Assembly (NCBI RefSeq): GCF_003669035.1
Contig: NZ_CP033070.1
Span: forward strand, 2,666,001 to 2,730,000
Reading direction: 5' to 3'
From: Chryseobacterium sp. 3008163
GTDB lineage: Bacteria; Bacteroidota; Bacteroidia; Flavobacteriales; Weeksellaceae
Length of the DNA stretch: 64,000 bases
The stretch's first letter is position 1, and the number at the start of each line of letters is the position of its first letter. A program made the position numbers and the translations under genes. Shown in pieces: positions 28,091-35,988 of this stretch. The notes below the pieces were generated by a model. That model did no database searches and was not told the origin of the DNA. It saw only the letters and a program-made list of their open reading frames with translations.

Positions 28091-28599
28091 TGAATATCTT
28101 ATTAGAAAAATCAAAATTTACAAGATTAATTCAATCACACAGAGGGTTTGACACCTTTAGATATGATTGTTGCGTTGATTGGGCTATTGAACTTTTACAA
28201 AAAGGAATAATAACAGATAATGTTGAGATGCTTGCTTCATTTTCTAAACCGGTTAATTATTGGGAGATTAAGCACTATGTAGGAAATGTTCTGAAAGAAT
28301 TTAATCTTGAAGAATTTGAAGGGAAGAAAGCGCTCGCAAGTAGAGCATACTTCTATATTTGGAGTATTTTGAATAATGAAGGAATTATACTTCATCATCT
28401 TCGCACTCTTTGTCAAATGTGTATTGATGATGATTATGAAGAAAGTATTTATCCTTTTTATCTATTAAAATATTCTTGGGAAGATTTAGAAGAACTGGGA
28501 ATGAGCTGTCATTACCCAAATGTGACGTTCAATAATTTTTTTGAAGCTGTCTTAAATGAGGCAAATATTTGGATAAAAAATTTTGAAGAACTCAAATAA
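28090..28599 (+). CDS. Hypothetical protein, translationally coupled to scpA
   Basis: A 169-residue cytoplasmic protein of unknown function, rich in Glu, Tyr and Trp (for example RYDCCVDWAIELLQKGI, PVNYWEIKHYVGN). I choose the GTG at 28090, whose G is the last base of the scpA stop codon; an in-frame GTG at 28054 would add 12 residues coded in scpA overlap. It resembles proteins of immunity or DUF type that occur singly in Chryseobacterium, but I cannot assign a family. Coupling to scpA may be only positional. Confidence 0.7.
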   Translation: MNILLEKSKFTRLIQSHRGFDTFRYDCCVDWAIELLQKGIITDNVEMLASFSKPVNYWEIKHYVGNVLKEFNLEEFEGKKALASRAYFYIWSILNNEGIILHHLRTLCQMCIDDDYEESIYPFYLLKYSWEDLEELGMSCHYPNVTFNNFFEAVLNEANIWIKNFEELK

Positions 28600-28685
28600 T
28601 TTATTCAGGAACATATTTTAACATTTCTTAAGCCATTACTTGCATAGCCTTTGTACTGTAGACCATAACCAAAAAATAAAATATT

Positions 28686-29189
28686 ATGGCTTATACAGTA
28701 ATTTCAGTATTTCCGGCAGGTGTAGACACAGAGGAAATCAAAGCAGAATTAAAAAATCAGGGATTTAACGAAGCAGATATTATTGTTTCTACCTCTAAAT
28801 TAGACGACGATTCATCGGTTGATAATTATCAGGATGACGAAAAAACAAAAAGTTTCTGGGATCATGTTTTTGTAAATGATAACGAGATTTTAGCGGCTTA
28901 CAGTAAAGAAAGTATTGGCAAAATCAATCTAGTGGTCTACACTTCTAATCTTACCGAGGCGCAAAACGCAAAAAAAGTATTAGATCAGTTTGGAGCATTA
29001 AAGATTTATAATAAACCTTCTGTTAGTCAGAGTGATTCTGAAGAAACTGCAGGGCTACCGGAAGATGTTTACAACGGCATCATTGCAAAAGCAAAACATG
29101 ATGTTTACTTTTTAGACAATGAAAGAGTTTCTACAACGACCAGCAAAGGTATGGGAGATACTATGGATGGTTTGGGTTCGAAAGATTAA
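28686..29189 (+). CDS. Hypothetical stress-type protein
   Basis: A 167-residue soluble acidic protein. The N-terminal half (TVISVFPAGVDTEEIKAELK) has the beta-alpha-beta look of YflT-like general stress proteins. The C-terminal part is polar with a Ser/Thr/Gly-rich tail. No signal peptide. Family assignment is tentative. A terminator follows, shared with a convergent ABC permease gene. Confidence 0.65.
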   Translation: MAYTVISVFPAGVDTEEIKAELKNQGFNEADIIVSTSKLDDDSSVDNYQDDEKTKSFWDHVFVNDNEILAAYSKESIGKINLVVYTSNLTEAQNAKKVLDQFGALKIYNKPSVSQSDSEETAGLPEDVYNGIIAKAKHDVYFLDNERVSTTTSKGMGDTMDGLGSKD

Positions 29190-29211
29190 AACATATTCAC
29201 AACCAATAAAG

Positions 29212-29241
29212 AAAATGACCGCCAATTTTGACGGTCATTTT
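29212..29241. terminator. Bidirectional terminator
   Basis: AAAATGACCG / CGGTCATTTT, a 10-bp perfect stem with 10-nt loop and T tract, between convergent genes. Confidence 0.85.
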
Positions 29242-29245
29242 TTAT

Positions 29246-30406
29246 TTAGATTTTCCATGACTTAATGAGCCAGCGGTAAATCAATTCTTTTACGAAAAAA
29301 TAAACCAATACCGGAATGATGATGATCACAGACCAAAGGAATGGATTGATGTATGGCGATAATAATCCGTTTGAAACTGCTGAGGTAGAAGCAAAATACT
29401 GTCCTGCAGCAATAAGAATCAAACTTAAAATCAACACAATCACCAAATGAATGCTAAAACGTCTGCTGATGTCATTCACCATTTTCCTTGGTGAATATCC
29501 CAAACTGTTTTTGATGGAAACCTCTTCCTGTTTTTCTAAAAACTGAATTTTAATAAAACTCACAATAATGTAAAGGCACAATGCAAAAATGAAAATTCCT
29601 AGCACGGCAATAGCTTTTAAAACTAAAAATAATTTAGACTTTATCTTTGCAGAACGCAGACTTTCCTGATTAGATTCGTAGCCGTTTTCTTTCATTTTAG
29701 AAATCAACTTTTCATCCCCTGAATCTGCTACCTGCACCAAAACCCTGTTAAAAATCTTTGGTTGTGCAGCAAGTTCTGGTTTTGTAGCTAAATTTAAAGA
29801 ATCCAGAAACTTTTTAGGAATTAAAACTGAATGTATTCTGTCTGAAAGTCCGATGAGTTTTCCTTTATACGTTTTATTTTCTTTATTGACCGTAATGTTC
29901 AGATTGATTTCTATTTTCTTTGCAAAATCTTCTGAAATCTGTGGCAGACCTTGGTTGAGAGCAAATCCGTAATTATAAAGATTCAAATATTCCCGTGAAA
30001 TAATAATTGGAATTTCGTTACCCTTCACTTTAAACTCCTCCTCAGTTACAGGAACATCGATAGCTTTCAAATCGACACTTTCGAAATACAAATCTGTGTA
30101 GAAAGGAATAAAATCACCGCCGTTTGCCGAAGCTTTAAATTCGTTGGCAGAAAAGGGATACACGTTTTTTATCTCAGTCCATTTCTTAAGTTGGGCGACA
30201 TCATTTTCGTTAAAACCAAGCAACTCTTTCCTTCCGATATTGTCGGGAGTCATTTTTTTGCTGAATGTCAGCCAGTAATTTCCCTCACTGCTTTTGCTCC
30301 CGAAAAGTTTGTTGGCATTTTCGTAAAGCTGCAGACAAGACAATACCAAAATAAAGGCAATGAAAAGTCCGGCGTAAAGGATGATTGAATTAAAAAATTT
30401 CTTCAT
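29246..30406 (-). CDS. ABC transporter permease (FtsX/MacB-like)
   Basis: A 386-residue membrane protein with an N-terminal TM helix (FFNSIILYAGLFIAFILVLS), a periplasmic domain of about 220 residues, and three C-terminal TM helices, the FtsX/LolC topology. Start ATG 30406 lies 4 bp after the ATPase stop; the longer frame begins with TTG inside the ATPase gene. With the upstream ATPase and DUF4836 lipoprotein it probably forms an envelope lipoprotein- or peptide-handling exporter. Substrate unknown. Confidence 0.8.
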   Translation of the reverse strand: MKKFFNSIILYAGLFIAFILVLSCLQLYENANKLFGSKSSEGNYWLTFSKKMTPDNIGRKELLGFNENDVAQLKKWTEIKNVYPFSANEFKASANGGDFIPFYTDLYFESVDLKAIDVPVTEEEFKVKGNEIPIIISREYLNLYNYGFALNQGLPQISEDFAKKIEINLNITVNKENKTYKGKLIGLSDRIHSVLIPKKFLDSLNLATKPELAAQPKIFNRVLVQVADSGDEKLISKMKENGYESNQESLRSAKIKSKLFLVLKAIAVLGIFIFALCLYIIVSFIKIQFLEKQEEVSIKNSLGYSPRKMVNDISRRFSIHLVIVLILSLILIAAGQYFASTSAVSNGLLSPYINPFLWSVIIIIPVLVYFFVKELIYRWLIKSWKI

Positions 30407-30410
30407 AATA

Positions 30411-31058
30411 TTAGAGATGAAGAAGTTGATATTGATGCTCAAACTGAAATTTATTCAGCTCAAAAAAGATGACTGAACTTCCGCTTTGTTTTGAAACTTC
30501 GTCAATCAAGTGGAAAGCAATCTGCTTATTGTTGACATCCAAATGACTGAAACATTCATCATAAATCAAAAAATTCGTAGGATTAATCAAGCTTCTTACG
30601 ATGGCACTTCTTTGACGCTCGCCGTACGAACAGTTTTCGGCCTTTTTATTCAAGAGATTTTCAATTCCCAATCTTTGAGCATATTCTTCCATTTTGGGAA
30701 TATATTTTTTTCGGTCTTCATTAAAAACTCTAAGCAGAATATTCTCAGAAATGGTCAGGTTTTTAATCAAACGAACATCTTGAAAAAGAAGACTTACCCC
30801 ATTTTTTCTATTGCTGACAATCTTTTCAAGATGTAAATCTTTTACAACTTGCTGGTCATATTTGATGTTTCCCTCATACTGAAAATGAGTTCCCAGAATA
30901 GCTGTTGCCAAAGTAGATTTCCCACTCCCTGAAGGCGCTACAATCAGGTGTTTGTCACCTTTGCTGAAACGGATGTTTTTCTTCCAGATTTCAGATTGTT
31001 CAACGTTTCGGGGAGTGAAATATTTTGGGGAAATATTTTCTAAGCTAATATTATCCAT
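30411..31058 (-). CDS. ABC transporter ATP-binding protein (LolD/FtsE-like)
   Basis: The ATPase partner of the FtsX-like permease. Motifs in 215 residues: Walker A VAPSGSGKSTLA (about residues 41-52), Q-loop LLFQDVRL, signature CSYGERQRSAIVRSL (variant of LSGGQ, with SYGERQR), and Walker B FLIYDECFSHLD. The Cys replacing the usual Leu-Pro and the unusual ECFSHLD are deviations but the catalytic Glu is present. It overlaps the DUF4836 gene by 8 nt upstream. Confidence 0.88.
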   Translation of the reverse strand: MDNISLENISPKYFTPRNVEQSEIWKKNIRFSKGDKHLIVAPSGSGKSTLATAILGTHFQYEGNIKYDQQVVKDLHLEKIVSNRKNGVSLLFQDVRLIKNLTISENILLRVFNEDRKKYIPKMEEYAQRLGIENLLNKKAENCSYGERQRSAIVRSLINPTNFLIYDECFSHLDVNNKQIAFHLIDEVSKQSGSSVIFFELNKFQFEHQYQLLHL

Positions 31059-32493
31059 TCATGATTAAATAATAAAGTGCATTCTCATCTTTCTTATCTA
31101 AAGTGAAAACCGTTTTAGAAACCATATCTCCGTTATCTTCTTTAGATTCGTTCACTACATCGATGATTTTCACAGAGCTGTTTTCTTTATTGCTGTTGTA
31201 ATCTTTACCATCAGACCAAGAATATGCAGTGATTCCGGACTTTTTATTAAGCTTAGAATTTTTGCTTTCTTTTTTACCTTTAAACTGATAAATTGCTTTA
31301 TTGTCTTCAGAGAAAATTACCTGATTGTCACCAATCACATACTTTTTACCTTCTCCTAATGGACCTTGTAGAAATGTCGTAAGCTGAGCTTTATTTTTCG
31401 GATTGAAACCTAATACAAAAGCATTGTTTGAACGGTAATAATCCATAGAATCTGCCGGTTGCTTAAATTCCACAAAAGCATAATCACCTGTAAATGTTGA
31501 AGTAATATCTTCTAATGTCTTGTTTGTTGATGCTAAATAATGATTTATAGTTGCCTCAAAACCAGCTTCTTTAATCAGATATTTCATAAAGTCTAAACTG
31601 AAAAATCCTAAAGAAAAAGATTTAGCTTGATCAAGGTCAACATTTTTCACCAAATCATAATTGATACTGTTTTTATCGTAATATTTTTCAACAATCTTTT
31701 TCATGTCGCTGTTGAAAAACGTTTTGGTATCCATTTCAGATTTCCCTTTGTCAAAATTAAAATCAAAACCAATTCCTGAATCTTTGATTAGCTTATTTAC
31801 AGCAAGAGTTTCTATGTAACCTTTCGATGCAAAACTCGCAACAGAAGCAATATTCATCCATCCGCTGATGTCTTTATCGCTTACCAAAGATTTGTTAACC
31901 TGATCTTTTATTGCCGAATTAGCAGTTCCTTTTCTTCCCCAGAAATCTGTGAAATACTTTTCGTTCAGTTTAGAAACATTCTCCATATCTGAAGAATATG
32001 AGTTGTAAGGATTTCTGTATGAATAATCGCTCGACACAACGGCCATTTTTCCTTTTATGCTTCCCGTCAGTTTGCTGTCAACGTAGATGTAATCTTTTTT
32101 GTCGATCGTTACTTTAGTTTTCGTAAGATCAGACATACTTTTTTGAAATTTTGCTTTATCATCAATCCAGAAAAAAGCTTTGATGTCTGGATCGTAAGTA
32201 GATTTTCCAGGGTCTGCAATAAAATAAAGAGGTTGGTCAATGTCAATTCCCGATTCTTTCGGTTTGTTGACCAATTGCAGGAAAAATTTCTCATCGTTAT
32301 TCAGATCTTTCTTCTCTTTCAGTATCTTTTCCACCGGAATTTTATCCGAAATTTTATTCAGATTTACACGTGAAAGCCCGAGAGTAGCGTCGGTCGTATA
32401 CGTCAGTATATCATTGTTGTTGCCAGAACTGCAAGAGAATAATACTGCAAATGCAAATACATAGAATAAGTTTCTTATTAAATTTTTTCTCAT
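31051..32493 (-). CDS. DUF4836 family lipoprotein
   Basis: A 480-residue protein beginning MRKNLIRNLFYVFAFAVLFSC, a lipoprotein signal with lipobox Cys at about 21. I set the start at ATG 32493, as the longer frame overlaps the -7 promoter element. The body matches DUF4836 of Bacteroidota (LSRVNLNKISDKIPVEKIL, GDYAFVEFKQPADS). No enzyme motif is visible. It leads an operon with the ABC ATPase (8-nt overlap) and FtsX-like permease. Confidence 0.85.
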   Translation of the reverse strand: MRKNLIRNLFYVFAFAVLFSCSSGNNNDILTYTTDATLGLSRVNLNKISDKIPVEKILKEKKDLNNDEKFFLQLVNKPKESGIDIDQPLYFIADPGKSTYDPDIKAFFWIDDKAKFQKSMSDLTKTKVTIDKKDYIYVDSKLTGSIKGKMAVVSSDYSYRNPYNSYSSDMENVSKLNEKYFTDFWGRKGTANSAIKDQVNKSLVSDKDISGWMNIASVASFASKGYIETLAVNKLIKDSGIGFDFNFDKGKSEMDTKTFFNSDMKKIVEKYYDKNSINYDLVKNVDLDQAKSFSLGFFSLDFMKYLIKEAGFEATINHYLASTNKTLEDITSTFTGDYAFVEFKQPADSMDYYRSNNAFVLGFNPKNKAQLTTFLQGPLGEGKKYVIGDNQVIFSEDNKAIYQFKGKKESKNSKLNKKSGITAYSWSDGKDYNSNKENSSVKIIDVVNESKEDNGDMVSKTVFTLDKKDENALYYLIMNG

Positions 32494-32511
32494 AATTTTT
32501 TGTTTAAAAAA

Positions 32512-32540
32512 CAAATATACTAATTTGCAGTTCACGACAA
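32512..32540 (-). promoter_or_regulatory. Promoter of the DUF4836-ABC operon
   Basis: On the minus strand TTG (32540-32538) and TATATTTG (32519-32512) are separated by 18 bp, fitting the consensus. The ATG follows 18 bp later. Confidence 0.6.
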
Positions 32541-32599
32541 TGAAATTTCATTTAAATGAGAGTTATTTAAGTCAAAAACTTCAAAAAAGAAAAAAATAA

Positions 32600-32629
32600 T
32601 TTTGAGTTTCAGAAAAATTTATATCTTTG
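32600..32629 (+). promoter_or_regulatory. Promoter of the small transcription unit
   Basis: TTTTG (32600-32604), 17 bp, TATCTTTG (32622-32629). Predicted start of transcription is about 32635. It is divergent from the DUF4836 promoter. Confidence 0.6.
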
Positions 32630-32671
32630 CATCTGAAAATCAAGTTCAACCAATAAAAAAACAACGAAGCA

Positions 32672-32749
32672 ATGTTCAAATACAATCTATATACGTCAGT
32701 AGGATTGCCTTTTGCAAAGGCGAGGCTTCGTGGTTTGGTACCTTCTTAG
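32672..32749 (+). CDS. Possible 25-residue peptide
   Basis: ATG to TAG frame encoding MFKYNLYTSVGLPFAKARLR followed by GLVPS. It fills the structured RNA almost exactly: the start codon is just after the outer helix 5' arm. No strong Shine-Dalgarno site is present, which is usual here. Whether it is translated cannot be told from one sequence. Confidence 0.4.
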   Translation: MFKYNLYTSVGLPFAKARLRGLVPS

Positions 32750-32772
32750 AATAACAGTATAATGAAATATCA

Positions 32773-32800
32773 AAACCCGAAGTCGAAAGATTTCGGGTTT
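32773..32800 (+). terminator. Terminator of the small RNA unit
   Basis: AAACCCGAA pairs with TTCGGGTTT around about 10 nt, followed by TTTATT. Confidence 0.85.
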
Positions 32801-32839
32801 TTTATTGCGCAATATTTCAAACTCAAAACAGTTTCCCCG

Positions 32840-32946
32840 AAATCAATTTTTTAGGAGCTTAATCCCGCTGTTCACTGTATCTTTTTTCGCCAAAGCTTTT
32901 TTCAAGCCAAAGCAAAAAAAGGATGCCGTTTCCATCGGGGCTAAAA
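32840..32946. repeat. Probable flavobacterial intergenic repeat
   Basis: A non-coding stretch with ends GGAGCTTAATCCCGCTGTTC and CCGTTTCCATCGGGGCTAA flanking an AAAGC-rich centre. This arrangement resembles a dispersed intergenic element of Flavobacteriia that I recall but cannot search for here. Confidence 0.35.
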
Positions 32947-32961
32947 CAAACTCCTGCCATA

Positions 32962-32994
32962 AAACCTAACGGGTTTCAAAAAACCGTTAGGTTT
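32962..32994. terminator. Hairpin upstream of the rtcB island
   Basis: AAACCTAACGGGTTT pairs with AAACCGTTAGGTTT (one bulged G), loop CAAA. It may insulate the following genes from the small RNA unit, or be a repeat-family member. Confidence 0.5.
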
Positions 32995-33053
32995 ACAAAC
33001 ACGATTGAACTAGAAATCTAGTTTAATAGAATTACTACTAAAATAATTTAGTA

Positions 33054-33801
33054 ATGGGAAATGATAATCTTCTGTGTTTTCGATTAAGAAGTTTGAGAAG
33101 CAGAAAAAGAATAATAAAAACAGATTTAGAAAAACAGATTCGGAAGAAGTATAGACATAGTGAAGAACTATGGGATTTAAGACGGAATATTCCATTAGTT
33201 CCGTTGGAGACTCCTTATCAGAAGGGGTTTGTGAGGTTTTTTGTAGTAAGAGACGATGTGAAACGTTCCAAGTATGGAAATTTTTTCGAAGGAATTCTTA
33301 AAAAAATCAACACAAAAATGTATTCCCCAACCCGAAAATTCTTAAAAAGAAAAGAAAATACGGACGAAGAATTTATGTTGACAGAGAGCAAAAATTAGTT
33401 CAGCTGTCAGCTTATCAATGGAATGATCCTAAGTTGGGATTAACGGATGGTGAAAAACAATATTTTCGAAAAAAGAAATTTATAATCCTGTCAGAAAAAG
33501 CTATGACACTTATTACGAATTTATTGAAGTATGGAGATTTACCTTAAGAATAAGACCTTGCATGATTACTCATTATAAGCCATTAAATTCAGAATTGGAG
33601 AAAGAACACGATGAGTTAAAATCTTATTTGGATAGGTATAAAGTAGCGGGGATTATTCACAAAACTATTTACGGAAGATCTAATTCATGGAAAGATAGAT
33701 ACAAACGTGATCAGTTGAAAAACAGAAAATGCTTTCACTACAAAATGTCTGCAACTGAGATTGCAGAAAACTTAGAGGACATATTTGTCCTAAAATTTTA
33801 A
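33054..33801 (+). pseudogene. Basic hypothetical protein upstream of rtcB, two frameshifts
   Basis: Three overlapping-frame pieces join into one protein of about 249 residues if one A is added at about 33353-33358 (to read ...KRKEKYGRRIYVDREQ) and one A in the A6 run at about 33470 (to read QYFRKKEIYNPVRKSYDTYY). Piece one is MGNDNLLCFRLRSLRSRKRI to about residue 100; piece two is ...YVDREQKLVQLSAYQWNDPK; piece three is ...FIEVWRFTLRIRPCMITHYK to DIFVLKF. The joined protein is Lys/Arg/Tyr rich with no transposase or enzyme motif I recognise. It ends 10 bp before rtcB, so it is probably part of the same transcript; the frameshifts look like base-calling deletions. Confidence 0.7.
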
Positions 33802-33811
33802 AACAAAAACA

Positions 33812-35203
33812 ATGGGAAATTTAAAACTAAAAGGAAAAGATATATTAAAATTAGGCTATCCAAACAACCAGAGCATCAACATCGCTTTGGAAGTGATGAA
33901 GAGGAATTTTGCAACCAAAAATATTCATTATGTAAAATCTCTTCTCAAGGAAATCCACCAAAATCCGGAGAACTTCGAGAAAGATTTAACCTTCGGACAA
34001 ATCGCAGAAGCTTTACTTTCATCAAAGAAAACAGAAAAAAGAATGCTCAACACCAATCGGGCATCATTTCAGATTTTCGGAAACAACATTTCAGATGAAG
34101 CAAAAAATCAATTGTACACCGCATTGAAACTTCCAATTGCAATGCAGGGAGCTTTAATGCCAGATGCACACAGCGGTTACGGACTTCCAATCGGTGGAGT
34201 TCTCGCCGTAGAAAATGCCGTGATTCCATACGGAGTCGGGATGGATATTGGCTGCAGAATGAGCCTCAGTATTTTGGATACGCCAATTTCATATCTCGAT
34301 GGCGCAAGAGACAAATATGAAAAAGCGCTTGCCGAACATACAAAATTCGGAATGTACGAAACACACAAATCTCACATCGAGCACGAAATTTTCGATAGAG
34401 ATACTTTCAATATGATCCCGATTTTGAGAAGATTAAAAGGAAAAGCCATGAAGCAAATGGGAAGTTCCGGTGGCGGAAATCACTTTGTGGAATTCGGGGA
34501 AGTTGAAATTACGGAAGAAGACGAGCAAATCGGACTTCCGAAAGGAAAATACCTGGGAATTCTTTCGCACAGCGGTTCACGTGGATTGGGAGCAGAGATC
34601 GCTCAATATTATTCGAGAGTTGCGACCGAACAATGTCCGTTACCAAAAGAAGCGCAAAACTTCGCCTGGCTGGATCTTGACACACACCTCGGATTAGAAT
34701 ATTGGACAGCGATGAATCTCGCAGGAGATTATGCTTCTGCCTGTCACAACGATATTCACAGAAGATTGGTAAAAGCAGTCGGCGGAAGAGTAAAAGCCAG
34801 AATCGAAAACCATCACAATTTCGCATGGAAAGAAATCCACAACGGAAAGGAAGTGATTGTTCACCGAAAAGGTGCAACTCCGGCAAATGAAAACGAGTTG
34901 GGAATGATTCCAGGTTCGATGACCGCAAAAGGATTTATCGTTCGCGGAAAAGGAAATCCGGATTCGCTGAACTCGGCTTCACACGGAGCGGGAAGAGCTT
35001 TTTCGAGAGGCGAATGCAGAAACCGCTTCACCCAAAATGACATCAAGAAAGAATTAAAACTCAAAAATGTCACACTGATGGGCGGAAATGCCGAAGAAGC
35101 ACCGATGGCGTACAAAGACATCAATGAAGTGATGAATGCACAAAGCGAATTGGTCGATATTCTGGGAACTTTTCAACCTCGAATTGTTAGGATGGATAAA
35201 TAA
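33812..35203 (+). CDS. rtcB: RtcB-family RNA ligase (PrfH-associated type)
   Basis: A GTP- and Mn-dependent ligase joining 2',3'-cyclic phosphate and 5'-OH RNA ends. All key residues can be seen in 463 residues: metal-binding Asp in MPDAHSGYGLPIGGVL (about residue 109), Cys in GVGMDIGCRMS (about 145), His in SSGGGNHFVEFG (about 220), His in LSHSGSRGLG, His in ENHHNFAW, and the guanylylated His in LNSASHGAGRAFSR (about 390). It is followed by prfH, the arrangement of the RtcB2-PrfH ribosome repair pair, in which RtcB reseals 16S rRNA cut in the decoding centre. Assignment to repair rests on that neighbour. Confidence 0.93.
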   Translation: MGNLKLKGKDILKLGYPNNQSINIALEVMKRNFATKNIHYVKSLLKEIHQNPENFEKDLTFGQIAEALLSSKKTEKRMLNTNRASFQIFGNNISDEAKNQLYTALKLPIAMQGALMPDAHSGYGLPIGGVLAVENAVIPYGVGMDIGCRMSLSILDTPISYLDGARDKYEKALAEHTKFGMYETHKSHIEHEIFDRDTFNMIPILRRLKGKAMKQMGSSGGGNHFVEFGEVEITEEDEQIGLPKGKYLGILSHSGSRGLGAEIAQYYSRVATEQCPLPKEAQNFAWLDLDTHLGLEYWTAMNLAGDYASACHNDIHRRLVKAVGGRVKARIENHHNFAWKEIHNGKEVIVHRKGATPANENELGMIPGSMTAKGFIVRGKGNPDSLNSASHGAGRAFSRGECRNRFTQNDIKKELKLKNVTLMGGNAEEAPMAYKDINEVMNAQSELVDILGTFQPRIVRMDK

Positions 35204-35221
35204 AATGGTTGTTAGTTTTTG

Positions 35222-35255
35222 GTTGATGGTTGTTAGGATTTTTAACACCATCAAC
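35222..35255 (+). promoter_or_regulatory. Hairpin between rtcB and prfH
   Basis: GTTGATGG-T-TGTTA pairs with TAACA-CCATCAAC (one bulged T) around a 7-nt loop, in the 86-bp gap. There is no T tract directly after, so it may protect or process the mRNA, or partly attenuate read-through into prfH. Confidence 0.5.
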
Positions 35256-35289
35256 TGACAACTTTCAACAATTAACAAATTAAAAAACA

Positions 35290-35988
35290 ATGGACAAAAT
35301 AATACAAATCACCTCGGGAAGAGGACCTTTGGAATGTCAATGGATAGTTGCCAAAGTTCTGAAGGTTTTCCTTGAAGAGACAAAACAAAATAAAATCGAT
35401 TACGAAATCATTCATCGAGAAAATGGCGATGAAAACCTGACTTTGAAATCTGCGACCTTACTTTTAAAAGGAAAAGAAGTCAACGAATTTTTAAAAACTT
35501 GGCTCGGAAGCATTCTTTGGATTGGGAAAAGCACCTACAGAAAATTTCATAAAAGAAGCAATTGGTTTATCGGGATTTTTGAACTAGAAGGTTTGGAGAA
35601 AATTGAATTTAATGAAAAAGAAATTCAGTTTCAGACGGCGAGAAGTCAAGGAAGTGGCGGACAAAACGTGAATAAAGTAGAAACCGCTGTTCGTGCAACC
35701 TATCCGAAAACCGGACAAAGTGTTTTCGTTCAGGATTCCCGTTCGCAATTGGAGAATAAGAAACTTGCCATCATCAGACTGAAAGAAAAAGTAATGGAAT
35801 TTCATATTCAGCAATTGGAAAAACAGATGCAGGAAACGTGGAACAATCATTTGAATGTTCAAAGAGGAAACCCAATCCGAACATTTTCGGGAACCGATTT
35901 TAAAAAGAATCATCAGGAGAAATCTTTCAAAAAAGAAAGAAATCAACTGAAAAACGAATTAAAAAACTACAGAAATGACCTTAACTAA
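35290..35988 (+). CDS. prfH: Peptide release factor homologue PrfH
   Basis: A class I release-factor relative that hydrolyses peptidyl-tRNA on ribosomes damaged in the decoding centre. The GGQ loop is intact in [19 protein letters not shown] (about residues 117-135), followed by SVFVQDSRSQLENKKLAI. The N-terminus has the PrfH-typical ITSGRGPLECQWIVAKVLKV in place of the RF1/RF2 codon-reading domain. At 232 residues it is far shorter than RF1 (361 residues, same window). Its 3' end overlaps the next gene by 14 nt. Together with rtcB it forms a rescue-and-repair module (established for E. coli homologues). Confidence 0.93.
   Translation: MDKIIQITSGRGPLECQWIVAKVLKVFLEETKQNKIDYEIIHRENGDENLTLKSATLLLKGKEVNEFLKTWLGSILWIGKSTYRKFHKRSNWFIGIFELEGLEKIEFNEKEIQFQTARSQGSGGQNVNKVETAVRATYPKTGQSVFVQDSRSQLENKKLAIIRLKEKVMEFHIQQLEKQMQETWNNHLNVQRGNPIRTFSGTDFKKNHQEKSFKKERNQLKNELKNYRNDLN

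Larger units (their letters stand above)
32635..32803 (+). ncRNA. Candidate structured small RNA with 25-codon ORF
   Basis: A self-contained unit of about 170 nt between a consensus promoter and an intrinsic terminator. It folds into an outer helix ACGAAGC (32664-32670) with GCTTCGT (32725-32731) and an inner hairpin GCCTTT-TGC-AAAGGC (32707-32721). No matching named RNA family comes to mind; tmRNA, 6S and RNase P RNA features are absent. It could be a regulatory RNA, a leader for an attenuated upstream-open frame, or mRNA for the small peptide. Confidence 0.5.

Noticed and set aside
32635..32803. tmRNA, 6S RNA or RNase P RNA for the small transcript
   Set aside because: No tRNA-like ends, no tag peptide ending in Ala-Ala, no 6S bubble and far too short for RNase P RNA.
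33054..33801. Insertion-sequence remnant upstream of rtcB
   Set aside because: The frameshifted pieces rejoin to one basic protein; there are no transposase motifs, terminal inverted repeats or target duplications.
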